Shown: in pieces, positions 4,158 to 9,419 of the stretch
Layout of the letters: the number at the start of each line of letters is the position of its first letter
How positions within the stretch are numbered: position 1 is the first letter of the stretch
Origin: CAMAVK01 sp964362485
Lineage (GTDB): Archaea; Nanobdellota; Nanobdellia; Woesearchaeales; GW2011-AR9
DNA: 9,419 nt
Direction of reading: 5' to 3'
Assembly: GCA_964362485.1 (NCBI GenBank)
Contig: CAYIEX010000069.1
Span: 1 to 9,419 of the forward strand
Position numbers and translations under genes: made by a program
Notes under the pieces: generated by a model
Seen by the model: only the letters and a program-made list of their open reading frames with translations
Databases searched by the model: none
Told to the model about the DNA's origin: nothing

Positions 4158-6266
4158 ATGTGTGGGATCGTTGGTCTTTTTGGAGAGAAAAATGCTTCAC
4201 TTAAGGTAGCTGCTGCTCTAAAATTACTTGGTGAACGTGGGCGTGATGGATTTGGTATTAGCAATGGAAAGAAGCTTAAATTTGGTTCATTATCATCATT
4301 GCATCTCCCTGGATCGATAGTGTTAGGACATGCACTCCATGCGGTGGTTGGGGTTGTTGCTCAGCCTATTGTCAAAAAAGGTGTTCTGGTTGCTAATTGT
4401 GAAATTTATAATTGGGAGATATTAAACACACAATATGGGTTTAGTGCAACTAATGATGCTGATTTTCTTTGCTCATTTTTAGATAAATTTGGTGTTGGGA
4501 AATTACGGGATCTTGATGGCGTTTACGCCTTTGCGTACTTACGAGATGGGGTACTATATCTTGCGCGTGATATTATGGGAGAAAAACCGTTATGGTATTC
4601 TCATACTCGAGATAAATTTGCATTTGCTTCAGAGAAGAAGGCTCTTGAAGCAATTAGATTTTTGGATGTAACTGAATTAAATCCGCGACAGATCTTGATC
4701 TATTCTGTTAAAGACAATGCGTTTCAAATAAAAACGAGGCCATTTTTTCGAACAAAACCTGAGTTAAGTGTTACGTATTCTGCAATTAAAAAAAGAACAG
4801 CAACTCTTCTTGAAAAAGCGATTCTTAAGCGGATCCCTCAGCAAAAGTTTGGTCTTTTATTTTCTGGTGGGATAGATTCAACATTTTTAGCGTATGCTCT
4901 TAAGAAAAAAGGCTATGATTTTACGTGTTATACTTGTGTTCTTGACACTGATCAAGTTGTTCCATCCGATTTAATTCAGGCGCAAAGGGTCGCTTCAGAA
5001 TTGGGTTTGACTCTTCAGATTCGTAAGATTAAACTTAACGAGATGGAGCGTTATTTGCAAAAAATTGTTCCTCTTATTGAAGACTCAAATGTGGTTAAAG
5101 TGGGTGTTGCTGTACCTTTCTACGCGGCTTGTGAAATGGCACGCGAAGATGGGTGTAAAGTCATTTTCTCTGGTCTTGGGAGTGAAGAGATTTTTGCTGG
5201 ATACGATCGCCACAAGAAATCTCCTAATATTAATGAAGAGTGTTTATCTGGCCTTCGCAAAATGTATGAAAGGGATCTGTATCGTGATGATGTTGTTACG
5301 ATGCATAACGGTGTTGAGTTACGTCTTCCTTTTCTTGATGTTCATTTAATTCGCTACGCATTACGGGTTCCGGCACGTTATAAAATTAAAGGAGACACGG
5401 GGAAAATGGTCTTGCGTGAGATTGCTCTTGAGAAAGGCATTCCTGCTCCGTTTGCTTTTGCGAAGAAAGTTGCTGCTCAGTATGGATCAAAGATTGATTA
5501 TGCGCTTGAGAAGCTATCACGCAAAGGTGGATTTCATTCTAAATCAGCGTATTTGAAAACATTTTATCCAAATCATAATGTCCGGTTAGGGGTTCTTTTC
5601 TCGGGAGGGAAAGATTCTACCTATGCTGCGTATATTATGCAAAAACAAAATTATGAACTTGCGTGCCTCATTAATTTGATTTGTGAGAATAAAGATTCGT
5701 ACATGTTTCAAACTGCAGGAATTGAACTCGTTCCTTTGCAGGCGCAAGCATTAGGTCTTCCTCTTCTTTGCCAGAAGAGCAGCGGTCTTAAAGAGAAAGA
5801 ATTGATTGATTTGGAAAGAGCGCTCGGTGAGGCTAAGGCGAAATTTAATGTAGGGGGGATTGTAACCGGGGCGGTGGCATCGGTGTATCAGCGAGATCGT
5901 ATTGAAAAGATATGTGACAAACTTGGACTTAAAGTATTCTCACCTTTATGGCATAAGGAGCAATCTCTGGAGGTGCAAGAGTTATTGCAGTTTGGTTTTA
6001 CATTCGTGTTAAGTGCTGTTGCGGCGGATGGTTTTGACCATTCTTGGCTGGGTCGTACGATTACGCCCGAGGATCTGAAAAAGTTGTTAATACTTCATAA
6101 AAAGCTTGGTATCAATGTTAATGGAGAAGGCGGAGAATATGAGTCACTTGTTCTTGATTGCCCGTTGTACTCTAAACGGGTTGTCATTGATGAATTAAGC
6201 GTTATTGAAGATGGAAAGTATACTGCTCGGATCGTAATTGATAAGGCTCATCTTGAGGAAAAATAA
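4158..6266 (+). CDS. Fusion: class II glutamine amidotransferase / asparagine-synthase-like domain / diphthine--ammonia ligase (Dph6)
   Basis: A 702-aa three-module cytosolic protein. Residues 1-190 are an Ntn-type glutamine amidotransferase: MCGIVGLFG puts the nucleophile at Cys2, with RGRDGFG (27-33), NCEIYN (80-85) and GEKPLWY (141-147). Residues 205-470 are an asparagine-synthase-like domain: PP-loop FSGGIDST (235-242), SGLGSEEIFAGY (338-349) and GVELRLPFLD (385-394). Residues 476-702 match Dph6, which amidates diphthine on EF2 using ATP and ammonia: PP-loop FSGGKDST (481-488), ENKDSYMF (510-517), GIVTGAVASVYQ (567-578) and GEGGEYESLVLD (656-667), a full-length domain. ATG 4158 is chosen over the TTG at 4143 because Cys2 must become N-terminal. 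Inference: glutamine-derived ammonia feeds diphthamide synthesis. Alternatively it is a bifunctional enzyme. The CobW-like gene overlaps its stop. Confidence 0.88.
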   Translation: MCGIVGLFGEKNASLKVAAALKLLGERGRDGFGISNGKKLKFGSLSSLHLPGSIVLGHALHAVVGVVAQPIVKKGVLVANCEIYNWEILNTQYGFSATNDADFLCSFLDKFGVGKLRDLDGVYAFAYLRDGVLYLARDIMGEKPLWYSHTRDKFAFASEKKALEAIRFLDVTELNPRQILIYSVKDNAFQIKTRPFFRTKPELSVTYSAIKKRTATLLEKAILKRIPQQKFGLLFSGGIDSTFLAYALKKKGYDFTCYTCVLDTDQVVPSDLIQAQRVASELGLTLQIRKIKLNEMERYLQKIVPLIEDSNVVKVGVAVPFYAACEMAREDGCKVIFSGLGSEEIFAGYDRHKKSPNINEECLSGLRKMYERDLYRDDVVTMHNGVELRLPFLDVHLIRYALRVPARYKIKGDTGKMVLREIALEKGIPAPFAFAKKVAAQYGSKIDYALEKLSRKGGFHSKSAYLKTFYPNHNVRLGVLFSGGKDSTYAAYIMQKQNYELACLINLICENKDSYMFQTAGIELVPLQAQALGLPLLCQKSSGLKEKELIDLERALGEAKAKFNVGGIVTGAVASVYQRDRIEKICDKLGLKVFSPLWHKEQSLEVQELLQFGFTFVLSAVAADGFDHSWLGRTITPEDLKKLLILHKKLGINVNGEGGEYESLVLDCPLYSKRVVIDELSVIEDGKYTARIVIDKAHLEEK

Positions 6267-7132
6267 TGGTTACACCGCTCATTTTACTTACTGGATATTT
6301 AGGGAGTGGTAAAACCACTTTGTTACAGCATGTTTTACGGAATAATGACGGTCGGAGGATTGCAGTTCTCATGAATGAATTTGGTGAAGTGGGGATTGAT
6401 ACGAAAACGATTCGCAAGGAAACTATTGCAATTAAAGAGTTACTAGAAGGATGTGTGTGTTGTTCTTTACTTGGAGAATTTAGAGCAGGTATTCAAGAGA
6501 TCATTCGATTGTATAAACCGGACCTTATTATTGTTGAAACAACAGGTATTGCGGAAGCTGATAATTTGGTACTCGATGTGAATAAGATTTCAGGGGTGAA
6601 GCTTGTTTCAGTTGTAACGGTTGTTGATTGTACACTTGTTGTTCGTTTTCCTTCATTAGGTCACAACATTACTCTGCAAATTGCTGCAGCAGACGTGCTT
6701 GTGCTGGGTAAGGTTGATTTAGTATCTCGGCAAGAGCTTACTGAGGTGGAGAAGAAAGTTAGAGAAATCAATTCTACTGCGACGCTTGTAACAGCGGTTC
6801 GTGGAAAAGTGGACTTATCTCAACTCATCCCCTCCAAACGTGCTCTTAAATTTTTTATTCAATCTATCCCTGATCATGGGATGGAATCTTTTTCAGTTCC
6901 CATCAAATCTATTAATCGTGCTCAGTTAGTTGCATTCTTGAAGCAACTGCCTGCAAGTATCTATCGGGTCAAGGGATATGTTTTAGTTGGAAGGAGTTGG
7001 TATCTTGTTAATTATGTTGGGGGCAGGTGTACAATTGAGCGGAGTGGGAAACAGGGTGAATCGAGGTTGGTTTTTATTGGGAAGGATGTGAAAAAGGTGA
7101 AGGGAAAAGTGGAGAGGATGCTTAATTCATGA
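6266..7132 (+). CDS. COG0523/CobW-family GTPase (putative metallochaperone)
   Basis: A SIMIBI-class P-loop GTPase of 288 aa from the G3E family; characterised members (CobW, YeiR, YjiA, ZNG1) handle zinc, cobalt or other metals. Visible motifs are Walker A GYLGSGKTT (10-18), NEFGEVGIDT (37-46), the family metal-binding CxCC as GCVCCSL (62-68), and Walker B ETTG (91-94). The guanine-specificity motif reads GKVD (148-151) where NKxD is usual. A shortened CobW C-terminal domain occupies about 205-288, with RVKGYVLV (234-241). No His-rich metal-binding tail is present. The ATG shares its A with the stop of the Dph6 fusion (TAATG) and has GAGG at 6255-6258, so the two are translationally coupled. 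The partner and metal are unknown. A role in supplying metal to the diphthamide pathway or to methionine aminopeptidase is only a guess from context. Confidence 0.88.
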   Translation: MVTPLILLTGYLGSGKTTLLQHVLRNNDGRRIAVLMNEFGEVGIDTKTIRKETIAIKELLEGCVCCSLLGEFRAGIQEIIRLYKPDLIIVETTGIAEADNLVLDVNKISGVKLVSVVTVVDCTLVVRFPSLGHNITLQIAAADVLVLGKVDLVSRQELTEVEKKVREINSTATLVTAVRGKVDLSQLIPSKRALKFFIQSIPDHGMESFSVPIKSINRAQLVAFLKQLPASIYRVKGYVLVGRSWYLVNYVGGRCTIERSGKQGESRLVFIGKDVKKVKGKVERMLNS

Positions 7133-7143
7133 GTGGGCAAACT

Positions 7144-7151
7144 TTTATATA
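7144..7151 (+). promoter_or_regulatory. TATA box of the exported-protein operon
   Basis: TTTATATA lies 34-41 nt before the ATG at 7185. The predicted start of transcription, about 7172-7175, would leave a 10-13-nt leader just long enough to hold the SD at 7174-7180. It marks a new transcription unit after the CobW gene. Confidence 0.55.
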
Positions 7152-7173
7152 TTTCATTATAATCATATGCTAT

Positions 7174-7180
7174 AAGGTGG
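7174..7180 (+). promoter_or_regulatory. Shine-Dalgarno site AAGGTGG for the Ig-like exported protein
   Basis: AAGGTGG ends 4 nt before the ATG at 7185. Unlike most first genes in this window, this one has a clear SD, which fixes the start at 7185. Confidence 0.6.
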
Positions 7181-7184
7181 GCAG

Positions 7185-8168
7185 ATGAAAAATTACATTT
7201 TAGTTATACTTATACTTCTAATCGTGTCAACAACTGTTCTTGCTGAAGATGTATCGATTCTTCCCGTCGATGAACAACCACCGGACGTGACACCTGACGG
7301 TGCAGCCCCACCTGCTGCACCGGAAGAACCGGTCGCACAACCCTCCATCTTCTCCACCGTTCTCAATCTTTTTCTTGAACAATTTTCTGTGATTTCTGGC
7401 GAACTCGTTCGCATTCAAGCTCACTTATCGTATGAGAATAGTTCTCCGATTACCAATGAACCAATTGATTTCTATGTTGGCGATACTAAAATTGCTACGC
7501 AGCGAACTGGTGATACGGGTTCAACAACGCTGGAGTGGGATTCTTCAGAGTTGCCTCCTGGCGTGTATATCGTGGGACTTAATTATCAAGGCAACGGACA
7601 ATTGCAATCAAGCAACGCTCAAGACCAATTGACGATTAAACCAAAAGAAGAATTGAATTTTCTCACCGCTGCTGTTGTCGCCGAACCTTCTAATCAAGCA
7701 GTTCAAGAAGAACAAGCATGTACTCAAATACCTTACGATATTCAACAACCAATTATCGGTTCGTGCACTGAAACATATCCTGCAATTGTCTGTGATGACT
7801 TTCCGATTAATTCCAGTTGTCATCAAACAATGCAGGACGTAACGCATGATTGCGTCACGGGATATCAAACTGTCACGCAGTATAAGCAGGAGTGTCATAC
7901 TACTGCTCTGATTATCAATAATCACTTTGCCATTCCAACATTAGAGTATAATTGTAATGCTGCTGAAGAGGGTAGTATTATTACCGTTACATGTGATAGT
8001 AAATATGATGGTGATGGCAATGGTCTCTGCAACTCTGGTGAGAGTTGCTTACAGTATGAAATACAGGGGGAAACTATCTCTGCTAAGGAACGCAATTCAC
8101 AAGATGAGTTTAGTGAATCTGATGATAGCTTCCATCATGAGCAAAGTGATGTGGAGGTGCGAGAATGA
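7185..8168 (+). CDS. Exported protein with Ig-like domain and Cys-rich region
   Basis: A 327-aa surface or secreted protein of unknown function. Residues 1-20 form a Sec-type signal peptide (MKN, hydrophobic core, VLA before Glu21). A Pro/Ala-rich spacer follows (31-53), then a beta-sandwich, Ig-like region at about 58-152: strands around SGELVRIQAHLSY, PIDFYVGDTKIA and the typical ending PPGVYIVGLNYQG. This layout matches bacterial/archaeal Ig-like repeats of adhesins and S-layer proteins. Ten cysteines fall between residues 179 and 288, probably forming disulfides. DGDGNGLCNSGESC (275-288) combines a DxDxN calcium-loop pattern with Cys. The tail (298-327) is acidic and lacks a membrane anchor. 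The start is supported by AAGGTGG. The 3' end overlaps the next exported protein (ATGA), so the two are likely made together. Confidence 0.8.
   Translation: MKNYILVILILLIVSTTVLAEDVSILPVDEQPPDVTPDGAAPPAAPEEPVAQPSIFSTVLNLFLEQFSVISGELVRIQAHLSYENSSPITNEPIDFYVGDTKIATQRTGDTGSTTLEWDSSELPPGVYIVGLNYQGNGQLQSSNAQDQLTIKPKEELNFLTAAVVAEPSNQAVQEEQACTQIPYDIQQPIIGSCTETYPAIVCDDFPINSSCHQTMQDVTHDCVTGYQTVTQYKQECHTTALIINNHFAIPTLEYNCNAAEEGSIITVTCDSKYDGDGNGLCNSGESCLQYEIQGETISAKERNSQDEFSESDDSFHHEQSDVEVRE
8153..8159 (+). promoter_or_regulatory. Strong Shine-Dalgarno site GGAGGTG for the LamG-like protein
   Basis: GGAGGTG lies inside the last codons of the upstream gene and ends 5 nt before the ATG at 8165. It is the longest SD match in the window and confirms the ATG at 8165, whose bases overlap the upstream TGA. 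Confidence 0.75.
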
Positions 8169-9419
8169 GAACGCTTTTTATCTTTATCGTTGTAATTTCG
8201 GCCCTTGCCAGTTCTGCTTTTGCTGCGTATGATTACGCCACCAATCCCTCCAATTTTAGTTACTGTTACAACGTAGATCAGGGTAGTGGAACAGGGACAG
8301 AATTATGCAGTAGTGGTGTTTATAATGGAACACTCACGGGAAACACTGCCTGGAATGCCTCCGCACGATTTAACGGTGGCGTCAGCGCCGGTGCTGCCAA
8401 TGCTTACATTGATTTTGGTAATCCCATTGCGGGATTAAGCAATGGTAATAATTTAACGGTTAGTTTGTGGTTCAGGCAGCGAAGTGGCACATCCAATAAA
8501 GAGTTTTTTGAATTAGGAGACGGAAGTACCGTATCCACGTTTCATATCCAAACGATCAGTGGAACCAATAACATCCGCTTTGGAATTTGGCAAGCGGCAA
8601 GTGGGGGTAGTTACCGCTATTGGGATAGTACGAGTAACATTACACAGGAAACTAATGGGTTCCACCATCTTTTCTTTCAAATGACTATTGGAACAGAAAG
8701 TACTACTCGCGTTCTCGTTGACGGACAAAATATAAGTGGCTCGTGGGGTGGCGATGCCCTTGGCAGTCCCTATGGTAGTAATAGTTTTATGCGAGTAGGA
8801 TCTTATGTGGGTGGGGGAAGTCCGGAAGGAGACGTTGATGACATTCTTATTGGATATAATCGACGCTTGCTAACAGAAGCGCAAATTCAAGATTTAGCAA
8901 ATGATCTCACCTCTGCTCCCGTTCTCTCCGCATTCAACTGTACTAGTTGTAATATCCCTTATGGTGACAATGAAACTCCCTACACCACGTCGGATACAAC
9001 ACCTACCTTTACATTCAGTACCGATGTTAATTCGTACTGTGCTATTGGTAAAACCAATCAAAGTTATACTGGCTATGGAGCAAGTCGTAATTGTACGGGA
9101 GGAGAAGGAACAAAATCGCACACCTGTACATTGACTGCTCAGGATGAATTGACCCAAGCTCTTGATTATGTGTACTTGAGTTGTGGCAATCCAAACAACC
9201 TTTCCCTTGCTGGATACAGTGGAGCGTTGCAAATGGATATTACTTCCATTGGGGTCAATGCTATTGATCTTGGGATACAGAATAGTAAAGTGTGGCCTGG
9301 TGCAACGGTGTATAACGATCAGCAGGTATATTTGAGAAGTATTACCAACCAACAAGTGCTTGCAACTGTTGATCGTGTTGTTGTCTATGGTAACCAACGT
9401 TGGCTGCTCAATTTCGAGA
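8165..9419 (+). CDS. Exported LamG/concanavalin-A-like surface protein, 3' truncated by the window edge
   Basis: Open from ATG 8165 to the window end, 418 residues visible. Residues 1-20 form a signal peptide (MRTLFIFIVVISALASSAFA). A LamG-like jelly-roll domain spans about 47-245: YNGTLTGNTAWN near the start, NNLTVSLWFRQRS (95-107), a middle HHLFFQMTIG strand (167-176), RVLVDGQ (182-188) and the usual closing DVDDILIGYNRRLLTEAQI (223-241). Such domains bind carbohydrates or act in adhesion. Residues 250-342 form a second module with several cysteines and the run TTPTFTFSTDVNSYCAIG (278-295), NCTGGEGTKSHTCTLTAQDEL (309-329), which I associate with DPANN surface proteins. From about 343 the sequence is beta-rich and unassigned. 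Many Asn-x-Ser/Thr sites could be N-glycosylated. Translation is coupled to the upstream Ig-like gene; a partner role is inference. Confidence 0.82.
   Translation, partial: MRTLFIFIVVISALASSAFAAYDYATNPSNFSYCYNVDQGSGTGTELCSSGVYNGTLTGNTAWNASARFNGGVSAGAANAYIDFGNPIAGLSNGNNLTVSLWFRQRSGTSNKEFFELGDGSTVSTFHIQTISGTNNIRFGIWQAASGGSYRYWDSTSNITQETNGFHHLFFQMTIGTESTTRVLVDGQNISGSWGGDALGSPYGSNSFMRVGSYVGGGSPEGDVDDILIGYNRRLLTEAQIQDLANDLTSAPVLSAFNCTSCNIPYGDNETPYTTSDTTPTFTFSTDVNSYCAIGKTNQSYTGYGASRNCTGGEGTKSHTCTLTAQDELTQALDYVYLSCGNPNNLSLAGYSGALQMDITSIGVNAIDLGIQNSKVWPGATVYNDQQVYLRSITNQQVLATVDRVVVYGNQRWLLNFE

Noticed and set aside
5065..5349. A 94-aa + strand frame inside the fusion gene
   Set aside because: It is an alternative frame inside the asparagine-synthase-like domain, without SD or family resemblance.
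8894..9397. A 167-aa open frame on the minus strand
   Set aside because: It lies opposite the LamG-like gene, whose + frame has a signal peptide, strong SD and recognisable domain. The antisense translation has no known motif or upstream signals.

Overview
The window looks like a piece of an AT-rich archaeal chromosome. It carries archaea-only or archaeal-type information genes: ribosomal protein L37Ae, RNA polymerase subunit Rpo12/RpoP, prefoldin beta, a UPF0147 protein, a DRG-type GTPase and a diphthine--ammonia ligase domain. The surface proteins carry Cys-rich, Asp/Asn-rich motifs and a 'TTPTFTFSTDVNSYC'-like module that I associate with DPANN archaea of the Woesearchaeota/Pacearchaeota type. 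That phylum-level placement is recall and inference, not proof. Several starts have a TATA-like box about 25-30 nt upstream and little or no Shine-Dalgarno sequence, which suggests leaderless mRNAs. Genes inside operons carry clear GGAGG-type sites.

Layout. (1) Positions 1-870, + strand: a tight information operon of rpl37ae (5' truncated), rpoP, pfdB and a UPF0147 gene, with gaps of 13 and 8 nt and one 8-nt overlap. (2) 897-1430, - strand: a short MscS-type channel, convergent with the operon. (3) 1431-1618: a divergent intergenic region with a TATA box on each side. (4) 1619-2716, +: a DRG GTPase with a TGS domain. (5) 2794-4080, +: a lipoprotein-like gene split by one in-frame TGA at 3094-3096. 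The same frame stays open on both sides of the TGA, followed by a T-rich terminator-like tract. (6) 4158-7132, +: a two-gene operon. It encodes a 702-aa fusion (class II glutamine amidotransferase, asparagine-synthase-like PP-loop domain, Dph6 diphthine--ammonia ligase) and a COG0523/CobW GTPase whose start overlaps the fusion's stop (TAATG). (7) 7185-9419, +: two exported proteins joined by an ATGA overlap. The first has an Ig-like domain and a Cys-rich region. The second has a LamG-like domain and runs off the window.

The strongest candidate for something new is the amidotransferase/PP-loop/Dph6 fusion with its coupled metal-chaperone-like GTPase. Diphthamide synthesis ends with amidation of diphthine on EF2, so a glutaminase fused to the ligase could in principle supply ammonia from glutamine. 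By eye, however, key residues of both upstream domains differ from asparagine synthetase, so their activity is uncertain. The second item is the in-frame TGA. TGA clearly serves as a normal stop for other genes in the window, so the split is most likely a nonsense mutation, a sequencing error or local readthrough.

No stretch longer than 300 bases lacks a gene. I saw no tRNA, rRNA, CRISPR array, insertion sequence or notable repeat.
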